Source: Antedon mediterranea
Taxonomy: Eukaryota > Echinodermata > Crinoidea > Comatulida > Antedonidae
DNA length: 64,000 bases
Assembly (NCBI RefSeq): GCF_964355755.1
Contig: NC_092676.1
Span: forward strand, 28,194,288-28,258,287
Direction of reading: 5' to 3'
Positions 13,101 to 28,100 of this stretch are shown here, piece after piece. Position 1 is the first letter of the stretch. Every line of letters starts with the position of its first letter. The notes under the pieces were generated by a model. It was not told the origin of the DNA. It was given only the letters and a program-made list of their open reading frames with translations, and did not search any database. A program made the position numbers and the translations under genes.

Positions 13101-16100
13101 TAAAAAATGTGTGAAGGCGTGTATCAAATAGAGTATCTACAGTACAGTAAGTGTAGTTATAAACAAGTGTAAAATAAAATATAGTGGAACCACAAATCAG
13201 TGATAAATTATTTTAAAAGTGATAATTTAAAATAAGACTATACAGTAAATGCCCTTGCTGTGGTTAAAATTGTTGAAGTTTCATACTGTACAGTGAGTGC
13301 ATTTCACATTGCTCCATTAAGGTACAAATAGTATAAAGTAAAAATGCATAATCAAATACTGTACAAAACATTTTTACAAGAGAGGATGCAGATAGAGCCA
13401 AGTTGTAGTATTGGTTTGAAATATAATTGGAAAAAATATATTGGATGATAATAGATTCTCAGTCCGACGACACCATTTCTATCCTTTCTGCATCCTCAAG
13501 AAAATACAATGTGCCCATGTGAAAGGAATGTGCCATAAATATAACCAAAAACAAATGAACAGAATCAACAGAATACAGTTAACTCTCTTAAAATTTGAAT
13601 TTTCTTTGAGATAGTTGACTGTAGTATATGCAAAACACAGGTACTGTAGGTCTCAAACTATACATATCTACCCTCAGCCTATCAATTTGACTATGGTCTA
13701 CAAAGACAGAGACTCCTCTCACATCTCCTCTCAAACAGACCAGTTTTTGGTGACATGCCCATTGTTTATAGATGCTTATGACTCATCTCGTACTCTAGCC
13801 CACATTTCAACATACCCATCTTTATGTTTCCACAGCTGTGGACTACTTTACAAAATGATCTTAGGGATGAGTTTCTTTTTAACTTGAAATCCTTCTCACG
13901 TTCTCTTCGATCTAAGCTGCCCAACTTTTTTGTTTTTTCCTATTTATATATATTATATATTGATTTTATGCTCAAATGAAACAAATAAACAAAACGGAAC
14001 GATAGGTGGTTCATGCTTTTATGTCCTCTCGATATCATTTTATGAGACTGTGTTAAGAAATCTGCGTGATTCATAGTGTTTTTGTCTCACCATGTTTACA
14101 GAATGCAAATAGCATAAAATGATACATACTGTATAGACAGACTGAAGCAGAGGGTTCAATTGCCTGAAACCTTTCTTTGGTAAAACTCCAAGATTTATCT
14201 TAAACTTATTAGATCTTATCTGCAATTCTAGAAATGACATATTTTCCAGGAATAGTACAGTACTTTCACAATAATTTTTCCACTAAATTGAAAGAAGCTA
14301 TGTTTTTGTTTCACTGATGAAATCAAACAAAGTTCAATAAACTCTTAACATACATACTACTATAGAGAAAACTAAATCTTTACCAAGATGACAGAAGACC
14401 TGTTACCTGTTCATAACATGTGTTCCGCTGGCACACGTGTTGTGAACACATTACAAGATTAAGTTGAAGATATTGGACAGGAAATTACTCAAAACACAAA
14501 GCAATCTATGGTGTTTTGATGCCAATAGTAATACTAACTAGAATCAATGATGTTTAAAAGAACAAAAAATTTAAAAGGTTGCTTTGCTACTTTTTCTGGC
14601 TGTTTTACTTTATAGTTTTGACTTAGCTTTTTCCTTATTACATTCTCCATCAGTGGCGTATCCAGGATTTTGAAGTTGGGGGGGCCGGGAATTGCCAATT
14701 TGCCGACAAAATTGGTGTAGGCCTACATACACGACGTCTCTGATCAAGGATTACATAGTCATATTGTCTTATATCCGGGGATAACGATGCAAAATTAAAA
14801 CCAAACCAACATTATCTGTTAGTATGTTGTATTCATATTACAATAAAGAAAGAATTAGGAAAATCTGATTTGTAGTTTTCGAAATATAGGGTCTAAAACA
14901 TCGCCGAAAATGATCGTTTTTAGCCACGAAAGAAGTAAAACAATTTGCGGCCTCAGTCGACAATTCTATTAACTACGCCATTTTTGGTTAAAATAATTAC
15001 ATATAATTACGTTTTTTAGTAATTTATTTTATATATCACCATTGGAAATATCAATAAAACATGTTATTAAATGCTTATAAAATATATAAAGTTGTTTACT
15101 TAACGGAATTCGGACAAATTCATTGCTCTAACTTTGTGTAGTATTATTAGTAACGATCAGAGAGATTCATGGTACACGCGCGAGAGAAAACATTCCGCTG
15201 CGGGTGATTCGCATCCACCAATCAAATCAGCTAGAATCCTAAATCATTCAACCGTGAGCAATGCCAATCGCGAAAAAGCTCAGCTTTGATTGGCTTACGA
15301 TGACATCATATCACAAAATGGTGGTTTTGTAGTTGAGCCTCACGGAATATTCTGTTCCAAAAATGAAATACATGGATATTTTTTATGGTATATGTGCTTT
15401 TTCTTTAAAAATTTTGAATAATAAAGGCCTCATATCGAGAAAAAAAAACGGGTTTTTTGCACTTATAATAAATATATCTTAGACAAAAAAGCACATGGCA
15501 TGTGGAACTATATAATCTCTTAGCGTAGGAAGACATACAAATCCCAGGTCATGAGAGGCTCAACTGCATGCAAAAACAAGGTTTTAGGTAAGGTCAAAGA
15601 CCTTTAAGTAAACAATCTACCGCGTACGGCCGTACGTACGTGCTACACATTTTTTACGTGTTTCGTTAGATGTAATGAAAATTTAAAATAGTTGATCTGA
15701 AGGGATCAATGATGATATGATATGTAAATAAACAAACACTCAAAAGAATTATGTTTACAGTTCAATTATTGTCAGAATAAATAGTTTATTTTTTTCCCCG
15801 GCACCTTTGTTTGCCGACGGCCGCGATGATGTGCCGACGGAAACAAAATCAGGGGGGGCCCGGGCCCCCCGGCCCCCTACTGGATACGCCACTGTTCTCC
15901 ATTGAGATCAAGCCACTATACCCACAGCATTGTCACTTTTTCATTGCTTATCATATTTTGTATCTCGATTGAGATCCAGCCACTAATACACACAACATTG
16001 TCATTTTTTCATTGCTTATTTTATTTTGTATCTCCATTGAGATCCATTCACTGATACCCACAACATTGTCACTTTTTCAGTGCTTATTATATTTTGAATC

Positions 16101-19100
16101 TTCATTGAGATCAAGCCACTAACAAACACAACATTGTCATTTTTTCATTGCTTATTTTATTTTGTATCCTCCATTGAGATCCATTCACCGATACCCACAG
16201 CATTGTCATTTTTTCAATAATTTGCGTTTGGATTTATAGATCAAAGTAATAAATACTGTGAGAAGATTGGAAATAGTGTAAAGGTAGTTTCATGGGGAAA
16301 AGATTAAAATACTTTTTACTTCAAAGTTTTTTTTCCTCAAACAATAAAGTATTTTGAAATTAAGAAACACCATCATTTAATAAATAATTATGGTAAAAAA
16401 TGTACTGTAAATCTGTATCACGGTAAGAGTATTCCATAAAATCCTGCATTTATTATTTATAAAGAAATTCAGTTTTATATCAGTCTTAAGTTCTTTTTTT
16501 CCTTATAGAGGACATTTTTCACATACTATCCTTTAATGAAAATATATTTTTTCTCAGGAATTGTAAATTGGAAAAGAGATGCCTTGTTTTGCAGAATTTA
16601 ATTGAGTATAAAGCCAGTTTTATGATAGGGATTTTCAGAATCAATCGGGTGAATCCCTCCAAATTAGCGTGACCCACATTCATTGACACTTTCTAAGGTC
16701 ATGTGACACAAGGTAAACACGTACGTCTGTCTGTAGGTGTAAATTATATTATTTTCTTGTTTAATTATTAGTGTATGAATGGTTTTCTGACGAATACCTA
16801 CGTAAGTCGAAACAATTATATGATAACAGAACTATATAGTCTTTGTCAAATTGGCCTTGGATATATTTTTGATAAAGATAGTGAAATTAGTCGAATACAA
16901 TGTAACACTTTACTCCATTGTATAGCATATTAGTAGCTTTTATGTTACCATGGTTACTTTTAAGATTTGTACGTAGATCTAAGTTGGAAGCAGTCAATTT
17001 ATAGGAAAAGTAGTGTTTGAAATTCTAAAATTTATAGTAGTAAAATTACAATAAATTTTCTACTTTTGGAGTATATTTCGCTCTTCAAAGAAAATAAGGC
17101 ATTTTTCGGTTTATCAGGAAAGCTAGGCTTAGACTAGACTACGACTAGACTACAGAATCATTCTGCACTGCAACCCATATTTACCACCAACCGATCAATA
17201 ATACAATTCAGTTTTTTTCCTTCATAATTATTTATTCGTTTATTATTTCACTGCAGGAGATTTTTTTATTTGCATATTTGTCGTTGAAAAGAGAAATCGA
17301 TACAAAAAGACTGGTACAATAATAGAGTTATTAAGATCCATGGTACAATATTGACATAATATATTTGTCAAGGCAACAGAAATAATAATTATTACTGAAA
17401 AATAAAAAGATTGATAGATAGAGAATTTAGTAATTAGACTACAGACTATAGGAGATTTTAGCTATTCAATCTGGGATGTGAAGAGCTAATTTGTCACATA
17501 AAACATGTATGTCACGAGTCCAATGGTTTAGCTAAAAACACTAAAAGATGTTACTTAGTTTGAAAAAATAAACATACTTTCTGAAAAGATTATGTAATTT
17601 TCTATACAATGATATCTATTTAATAGTTGAATACATTTGTATATAAAATTCACTTATAAATTACAAAACTGAACTGAAATTTCATAGTATTTGATGCATG
17701 TGTTGTATTTAATACTCTATAACCCAGGGGAATGTCCCACCGGAGCTGCTGACTGGTCGTTGTTTTTTGTACATCTTTTGTTTGTTTTTTTTGTTTATGA
17801 ATGTTGTCTGGCATATGTACTGTACGTTTAAATGGTTACAAATGACAAGTATCTGCTTCTTTTGGTATACTACTATTGAATATTGAAATTGTGAATAAAT
17901 CATCTCAGTCGTTCTTCCAAAGTTTATCTATATATCACCTTAATCCAACCTAATTTAGACTTTTGTTCTGTTATTTACAATTCAATCTCCAAAACCCAAG
18001 CCTCACGTATTGACCGACTCTATTCTAGATTGTTGCGCTACATCAGCCACAATCACAATCAGAATAACCTTTTTAAATGTAACAATCTTTATAATTGTGA
18101 TGATAAAAAAATATATCCCATATCTCCCCCTTCATTGCGTAGATGTCACAATGATCTTATTTTTCTTTTTAAATGTCTTCATTCTATTTTTGACTGCAAC
18201 TTTATCTCCAATTTTGGTATTCGTGTTCCCGCCCGTAACTTAAGAAACAACAATATTCTTTGTGTTCCCTTTTGTAGAGTCAATGTTCTCAAAAATGGTT
18301 ACATCAGTAGATTAAGTTTATATTATAATAGTTTAGTCCAGGCCCATCCCCATATTGACATTTTTAATTCCAATCTTTATCTGTTTCGTCGTAATTTAAG
18401 TGTTTCTGAGTTGTTGTAATTGTATTGTATCTGTTAAACCAAGCTGTAAGTGGCGGATTTGTTTCTGCTGTTGTTTCTGGTTTTAAAAAAAAAATTAAAA
18501 AAATAAATAAAATAAAAAATCCAAACTTATTATACATTTACACTAGACAAAATGGGAAATAAGAGTGGATGCGAACATTAATAAAATACTGTACCATTTC
18601 TTCCCATTAAATGCAACAATTTAAACCTAATAATCAACAAATGCTTTAATGGCCGCTGTAAATAATAATATATGCCAGAATGGAAAGATATGCTTCAAGA
18701 AACATCTGATTATTCTAAATGGTCAATAAAATATAAGAGGTCCTGAGAAAGGTTCTATCAGAAATTGTGAAAGATCTAGATCGAGTGTGATTCTTTCTGA
18801 TGTATATAAAGTCTACTCTTTAACCATTTACAATAAAAATAAACGCAGAAAATGGACAATACAGCAATATTTATTTTTAAATTTGTTTTTTTAATGAGAA
18901 ATATTTCTTTGATTTCTCCGAAATAAAATTTTTTTTTTAAACTTTTTTTCGTAATTGCATTCTCTCTTCAAAATGAGAGGGCTATTGTTGGTTTATCCAG
19001 GTCTAGGCCCAAGATAGAAGGAATAAGGGCTATTGTTGGTTTATCCAGGTCTAGGCCCAAGATAGAAGGAATAAGGGCTATTGTTGGTTTATCCAGGTCT

Positions 19101-22100
19101 AGGCCCAAGATAGAAGGAATAAGGGCTATTGTTGGTTTATCCAGGTCTAGGCCCAAGATAGAAGGAATAAGGGCTATTGTTGGTTTATCCAGATCTAGGC
19201 CCAAGATAGAAGGAATAAGGGCTATTGTTGGTTTATCCAGATCTAGGCCCAAGATAGAAGGAATAAGGGCTATTGTTGGTTTATCCAGGTCTAGGCCCAA
19301 GATAGAAGGAATAAGGGCTATTGTTGGTTTATCCAGGTCTAGGCCCAAGATAGAAGGAATAAGGGCTATTGTTGGTTTATCCAGATCTAGGCCCAAGATA
19401 GAAGGAATAATTATATGTGTGATTAAAGAGAATAAATCAAAATTAGAATAAAAAAGTCACATCAATAAATCAATTTTATACCAATATATGTATATTATGC
19501 ATGAGCTTGAAAATGAATTAATAATCTGAATAAATACATTTTAAATTGTCCGTTCGCACATCACGGTCACAAATACTGCGTTCATTTTAGTGTGTTCAGT
19601 TCACACACAGGCTTTAATTGATGAAGTTGTCATACAAGATTGTTCCAGTTAATATATCCTTGGGGACATTATAAGAGTCACAATTTTGTTGACATTGACA
19701 AGTTATGTTCACACATTTTAGAAGTGAAAGCGACATGTAATTCAAAATATGAATACAAAAACAAATTGGATGAAAATAGTCGGTAAAAAGTGCATGTTCC
19801 ATTCACTATATATCAAGTACACCTGGCTTTATAAAAAAGAAGAGGATTTCAGTGAAAACGCGGAAGAAATCCAACTGTTATTCAGAGAGGTCATGAAGTG
19901 ACCTAATTAATGTACTACAAATCCCTAATGAAACCTCTTATTAAAAACTTCATAACAATTAATTACATTCATGTGGTAATGTATCAGAAATGATATATTA
20001 TTTAAACTGAAGTACCCTTTCAAGATTTGTGTTTTAATTGTTTAAAATAAATGAAAATGTCATGAACAGTATTTATTATTATGGGAGCTGATCACCTTAA
20101 GTGTTTGATCCAATGACCAAGATAATGTGAAGCTATTTGTAAATCTAAGCATAGCGTTATATATTGAAGGGTTTGTTTCTGCTGCACAACGCAAATTAAC
20201 CGTTTATTTTAAAATGGATTAAAAATATTAAAACAAGACAGTGTTTCTGCTCAATTTGTGCTCCGAAATAACCGTTAAATCAATGGGTGGTCGTTGACAA
20301 AAATCGTTAGAATTTCCAAAAATTCAAATGGTCCTGGCGGTTAATTATAATGTTACTGCCGTGTAGTTGACTCGGGGTCAGCAGCTGTCAATCAAATAAC
20401 CGTTATTTCGTGTTGCAGCTAAAAATAAAATTGAATGGGTGTTTTTAACCAGTTATTTTGCGCTGCTTTTTAACCGGTTGTTTCTGCTCCCAAGAAAATG
20501 GAGTTAATTTATTCACACCGATTTTAACCGGTTATTTTTATGCAGCAGAAACAGGCCGAAGGCATTATTTACAATAGTCCCACTAAAAAAAAAATGTAAT
20601 CTCTATAACAAGATTACTTTCAATAAATTGTATTAAATGAGACTCATGAATCATCAGGTGCTAAATTGTATAAAAAAGTATGTACTGTATCAGATTATTA
20701 TTATTATTTATTCAGGCAAAAGATACATTTTACAAAATATAATACAAATCAACAAATTAAACAAACACAACGCAAAAGAAAATATAAAATCATAGTCACT
20801 AGCTGCCAGGAAAGCACAAAAGCAGCCTAAGCCACTGTCACCAATTAGGTGTGTACCTCCAACCAGTCACTAAATTCTTTATGGTTGAAAAGTTATGCAT
20901 TTATGTACTGTATGACGATATTGAAGAAGAATAATACCACTACATACTTCTAATCTTTTAACTGGTTTATTTTAGAATTGTTCATTATCTACCCACACTT
21001 TTAAATGGAAGTACTACTGTACCACAAAACCATGTGTTAATCCAAGAATGTTGTCAGATACAAAATCCCCATTTGTTGAAATACGATAAAAGGCCCCTCT
21101 CCAATTGCAACAGAAAAAGTTATTAAATTTTATTGCAATAAATAAATAAAAGAAGACAGTAATGTAGTCTTGTCAATATTGCTTTTACTACTTTAACTGT
21201 CAATTGACATTTAAAATAACATGTTAAATGCTCATAAAATAAAGTGTCATATTGGTCAATTGCAGGAAACATGAACACAACATAGTAATCATGATTACCG
21301 TCGTCATCGAACATTGAAAGTGACAAAATTAAGTGTTTCTATCTCAGTGCGATTATTACAAATATGCTAAATTTGGACATTGTTACTTTAATATAGGTTT
21401 AAACGGAATAATGTTTAAGTTATCTTAATGTTTTATTCACATTATAGCTCATCTAAAAACATCAAAATAGATTACAAGAGCTCAAATACTTTAAAATCTT
21501 AAATGCTGCAACAAATAAATCAATCCATCTAAGCTCACAGTTAATATTAAAGGCTAAAAAATAAAGTGATCACTATCAATACAAAATAAACTCTGTTATG
21601 TAACACATTCAGTAATCCCACTTCATCAGTTAATACCACCATACCACAATGTATAAGATCATGTTGTGATGGTGTAAACACAGATTTATGTATAATATTT
21701 GATGCATAATTCTTCAATGATTAAAGTGGTAATAACATTTGAGTGCCGAATGGGAGGAGAGCTACAATCCATAAAGTGATGTACAGAGCCACGAGAAATA
21801 AAGTGGTCTGGTTTTCGCAAGAAAAAAGGGAACAATCTCTGTTCAAGCTTTCTGTGAAAAAGTGGTCAGGTTAAAACATTACCAACCATACTGGTGGTTA
21901 CATCCCTGGCACCCCTAACATTGGCACTGGTCCATGCTTCTCCTCAACCAGATATCAGGAACCTAATCCTAGAGGTTCAAAGTACATATTAAAGAACAAG
22001 AAAAGTATGGGTTCTCCCCCTGATGGTTTATTGACGTGCTGCCAACATATACATGCCAACATTTAATAAAGTTATAAAAAAACAGGAGGTTGTGTTTTTT

Positions 22101-25100
22101 TTTCAGTCAACAGCACCCTCTATCTATTATCGAGAGGTACAGTAATGAGTGCAATGTATGACGTCACAAGCGGCATCGCGTGGCGCCTATGTGAGGGGAA
22201 TTCCTGTTCCGTCGAGAATAAAAATCTGAAATTTTGGCTTAAATATCGTAAATCTGATTGTGTGTAATGTAAGCCTTTTTGTTATATACTTTAATGCAGA
22301 AAACACAATACATCAATATTCAGTTATCTTTGTAATTCGGGAGAAAATGTGGAAAAACAGGAGCACAGTATTAAGCCGGGAGACAACTCTAAAATACGGG
22401 AGTGTCTCGGCCAAAACAGGAGTGTTGGCATGTACAGTATAATACAACCACTATACAACATACTATATTTCACCCTACTTATTACAATATTTACCCACTA
22501 TATTACTATATATGGTATTATATCCCAATTATCACACCTGCCCTCTCATCTTACATCTCTTAATTGCACACATGTACAAACATTCTCACCAGGTAAATAA
22601 ATTGTTACACAGTTGTTTTGGTGCAAGATATTGAATTTCATATACCATTCTATCCCACAACTTAAATTTAATTTTTGTACGTGTATGATAAGTGTTTGAA
22701 AAGAGCATTTAGATAAGCCAATTAAATTTATGGGCAATTACAGTTAAGTATTCAAACGTATTGACAAAATAAAATCTCCCTAGGCACAAATTCATTGCCA
22801 TAGTAACAATATAAGTTTTCTTTAATTAATACAGAGTAACTAGAATCTGTATGACTAGAAATTGCATAAACACAGGAAAAAAAAATGAGGGCAACAGAAC
22901 GTGATAACTTTAATTGTCAGTGTAAAGAGTGAAGCTCTGTCTACACTATCAAACTTTATGCGACAACAAAATGTGATGCGCCCATAATTATATGAACATG
23001 ATGATGATGTATCAATACTACTGTATATTTGGACATATCACTACCGTATCTGGGCATATCGCCACTATATTTGGGCACATCACACATCTACTACTGTATG
23101 TAGACAGAGCGTAACAACATCATTCTTAAAGATGTCAAACAAAATAGTGTGATATATTCCTCTCTTAAAACTTATTTTCGACACAAAATAAATCCTTGTT
23201 CTCATTATGGCAGTCATAGGTTTCATTCACTTGTACAATTTAAATTCTTTATTTGTAATCTGTTACAAAATGCACGATAGTGCGTACTATTGCAAGGCAT
23301 GTGACCCACAATCGTCCAATCAAATGACAGGAATTTATTTAGGTGTTATATAGTATTGATTGATGGTCTGTTAATAGTATCTTTTCAATTTTAATGAATA
23401 GTATCTAATTATATCACAGTATTTTGTTTAGTAATTAGTTATTATTATTATTATTGTTTAGACAACATTGACTTGTAACATACATCCTTTAAAGGTCTAT
23501 AAAACTAGTTCTGGCAAAAAAGTGTTGTGGTACTGATATGACATCATCGTGTCTGTATATGGACACATCACACTTCCCTTAAACAGTTCAGGTTTCCTAT
23601 TAAAATAATTTGTCCGATTTCTTATGAAAACTTTGACAACTTTTTTGCATGAGAAATTACATGAGAAAGAGTCCAATCTGATAATCTTGTCATTCTCACC
23701 TAATTTTGTTTCCTGTACAATACATAATACAGTATTACAGTATAACAGGATACTATACAGATATAGTCAGTGTAACAATGATGTACTAGTTGGTATTATT
23801 ATGACATATAAAGGGCCTTCTTTCCCAAGTTAATAATAAACAACTATGAACTATAGATAAATAATCTCTGATTTTATCAATTTATATTGAATGTAAATAT
23901 GAACTACTGTATCATGAGAAATCTAAATCATTGACAAAGAGAGGAGAGACGAAAAGAAGAATACGTACAGTCACGGTAATCACAACAAAAAATCACAGTT
24001 AACGAGTTTTTTTGGGTTTTTTTTTTTACTACTTTAGAATATCTAGAATATATTTTTTCACTATAATCGAGGAATATCAAGTATTTGCAATGTATTTAAA
24101 TGATAAATATATCAATATGCTTTCCATGGTTGTATTATAATTTACGGTAACCTAAAATCAATCAGTAAAACTCTCTTTTTCAAACACATAATCTATAAAA
24201 CGTCATCTCCTCACTGAAACATCAATACATTTAAAGTTAACGTGCTACACATGTTTGATGATGATAGCGGTATTAAATAGGGTTTAAATGATGTCAACTT
24301 GACATCGTTCAACGTATTTTCTAACAGGTTATTAATTCAGCAATGATACGCACTCACTTAAAATATTATATTACAAATAGCCAATTACACTTGTCATATC
24401 GTTTCAAAATATTTTCATGATTAAACATAAGAATGTATTTTAAAAAGTGGAGAAAGTAAGACATAAAAGCTACTATTAGTAGATTTATAAAAAAGGGATT
24501 AAGATTTACCTGTCATTAATAATCTGATAATCTGGACTTTTGGAAAGTACAAGATAATTACTTACAATGCAATTAATTACTGTGTAGTAAAATTTTTAAT
24601 ATGATTGAATTATATTTAAACAAAGCAAACATCAGTAAATCATTGCTGTACAGTAGATATATATTGCAAGAGACAGTAAACAAACTTGTAATTGAGTGAT
24701 CTCAAAATACATTTTAATCATTTAGATGTTTGTCAGACAGACTGTCTCTACAAACAATGGGTTTCTCCTTTATTATACCAATTGGTGAGTTTTAACTTTG
24801 ATTAGAATCAAAGGAAATGAGAGATTCAAAGCTCGTAAAAAAGTTTAATTGAACAAATTATTGATGTTTTGCACTCTACTCGTATACTTATGGTAATGCT
24901 ATGAAAAAAGATGTCTATATAATCATTGTATGGATTGGTATCCCTGTGTGGGTAGCACCACTTTTAAAAATGGGCTTATCTCACAATGCTTGTTCTGCTT
25001 TGCTTTTAATATTGTTGCAAAGAAATAATAGAAATTTCAAGTATTTCAAACTAGAGAGATACAGTACTATCTGTTTAAAAAAAACTGTTTATCCTAACAT

Positions 25101-28100
25101 TGTTTAAAGGTCTTTGACACCGGGCCGGCACTGTTCCGTTCCAACATCGGTAAATCAAATACCAATGTTCCATGCGGCTATGCACCAATCGATATACGTG
25201 TAACCTAGTCGCATAAAAATGAAACAGTTACGTTCGTTTTTGATTTGTTACAAACATATATTTTGTAACTATAGAAATTTCAGTTAAGCATCAAAGATTT
25301 TGTAATTAATATTAGCAATCTAGAGAGATCTGTAAAAAGGTTAATCATAAATAAGTGGAAACCAAGTGAAATGTGTTGCAATCTGAAGCGCATTGACAGT
25401 AAGCCATTACTGTAACTGTACTTTATCAATTTTAAGTATTCGGTTGTAAAATTAATCAAAATCAAAGATGATACATTTTTTAAGGCAGTCTGCATTTGCA
25501 TATTGATTATTTATCAATCTATGAATAAATAATTATTTATATTTTATAACATTTAAATCACAAATACACAGATAGCTTTAAGATTGAAACTTTATACTGA
25601 ACAGCGGTATGTTTAAATGATAAAGATTAGAGTGAGACTGAGAGTGAAAAGTCACTCCCTACAATAATATCTATTCAATATGAATTCAATATTAAGTTTC
25701 GGAGAATGGAGAAGTGAAAATGGTTCCTCTGCATCATCTTCTTCTTTTTGGATCAGAGGATATTTCCTGACCCATTTTAATGTCTAGAGCGCTTAGAAAC
25801 ATTGTATTAGGAGGCTATAAAATACAACCCTTATTATTATCATCATTACAAGAAGCCATTGCAGTTCTCAAATTCTCCAAACAAATACACACAATTTCTT
25901 TAACAGTTTTTATGCAATCTATACAGTATAGATTGTAAAAGTTCATTGTATTTTAAAGCTTTCTTGTTATATATTTGCATTAGATATGCATTGTCCACTA
26001 ATGTCTTACCAAGATATTCCTCCTCATTAATGATATTATAATTTAAAAAGGTCAACGTTCTTTAAACATTTAAACATCATCTATACATCAATTAATAAAC
26101 TACTTAAGAAGTACAAATAATTAGGCCAACGGAACTGGAGTGTGCGGCGAAATTAAGTTTAAATACTTAGAAGTGTGAGATTAAAGAATGAAGAAATAAT
26201 GTTTTCATAAAAAGAGACTTAAGAATCAAAATATTGTTTTAATCCCATGAGGTATGCTTAAAGGAAAGTTCATGTCAAAGGTCAATTAGATTTTTCTGTC
26301 CAAAATGACCAATCATAGCGGGACCCATCATAGCCCTAATGTTTGCCTGAAAGGTTAAATTATCTTTAATACTAATTGATAGACTTTTTACTTAAAATAT
26401 CCTGTACCTGTTTGCAAAAATGATGATGGTTTATGTGCTTGCCTTCCAATCACAAAGTCTGGGGTTCAATCCTGACCTAGTACCAGGGTTGTACAGTCAC
26501 TCACTCTTTCAAATCTACTCCCTAAGCCTAGAATGAGACTTACTTTATAAGCGCGATAAATTATTAAATAGTTTATCCATCCTGTAATTAGCGAGTTACT
26601 CGCTTTTGGATGCGTATGAAATAAAAAAAAAAAAAAAATTTAGTTTTAATATAGAGTAACTTTATACAAGTTATATACCATTGTACACGTATAAAAGTCA
26701 AAAGACTACAGTATACAGTAACCAAGGCAAAATATACTAACTAATAATATGTTTCAAGATATTGATGCATGCATGTAATTCTGTACAGCTAACAAATTTG
26801 GCAATAAAACTTACATTAAATGTACATATTGATGACATGACATCAAATAAAATCTAAAGAAGTGGTTTTAAATCCAAAGAAATCGTTCAACCAGTCAACT
26901 TCAGCAAATATGTATACGATAACGATAAATTTGATCACCAATTATAATGTTACTACCATTTGGGAAATTACCGTTTCCAAAATGACATTTTATTGGAATA
27001 AACAGTATAATATAAATATATTGTCACTTCAGAAGTGAACAATATAATTTCTTAAACATGAGTGTGTCTATAATCACAGTTAATATTTTTCTTCTTCATA
27101 ATCTGTAGTAGCCTGAAGATTGGAGGTGGCTAATTTTTGTAGTTTTTTTAAACAAGGAGAAAAGTGTACATACTAGAAACAAACCTGCTAATTAATTAAT
27201 CAAAAATTGAGAATCAACTTATTTTTAGCTACTGTAGATGATTAAAAATTAATTTACATTTTTTTTTTAAAATGTCAATTTTAATAAAAATCCTACCATA
27301 CAATATGTCTGTTGACTTTTTAAAGCCTTATTCAACATGGTATATTGTCTCTCAGGTCTCACAATCAGTTTCTCTCTCCTGTCAAACGATATTACTAACA
27401 TGTCATCGTAGTTTAAGGGGCAATGTCTTAGCTTGGATAATGCATTGTACTGTACAATGAAAGTTCGGACTTATTACACTGGGGATTTGATAAAGGAAAT
27501 AGTAAAACGTGATATTAACTTAACTCGCAAGGACATTGTGTTGGCAATAGTAAAGAAAGTAACTGGTATTATGGATGGGTTTATGAATTTGTCATGAAGA
27601 ATTTGTTTTTCTCGTAAGCATGTGACCATGGAGGTAACAAAATTGTTTACCTCCATGATGTGACTAGTTAGTTACTTGCAATGATAAACTAACATCCCGA
27701 TATACATCCCAGCCCATATTACGTTGACCCCTTCAAATTGTGGTACATACTGTACTGTACATATTGAAGTCAGAGGATACACATTTAGAATTATAGATCA
27801 CCCTTTAGACTGTTTTTAGATCATCTACACTAAATTATTATATGTATTTGTTTGTGAAGAATGGCATCCATGTGTACAATACACCTTGCAAACATTCACA
27901 TAGATTTAGTATCTTTATCAAGCACATCTTTGATAACAATACTGTATAATCATCTATAATCGATTAAAGAGATTTACTGCAGCAATTCTGCTACTACTGC
28001 AGTAAGTTGTCAAATAATAAAACATTGTTAACTTTGCAATGAATTCTGTCAAATTGATTATATTAATTACAGTATGTGCGTTCAAATTGCAGGATGAATT

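Noticed and set aside
18968-19396. 142-codon minus-strand protein of 16-residue repeats
   Set aside because: It is entirely the 48-bp minisatellite inside a THSD7 intron, with no splice sites or flanking coding sequence.
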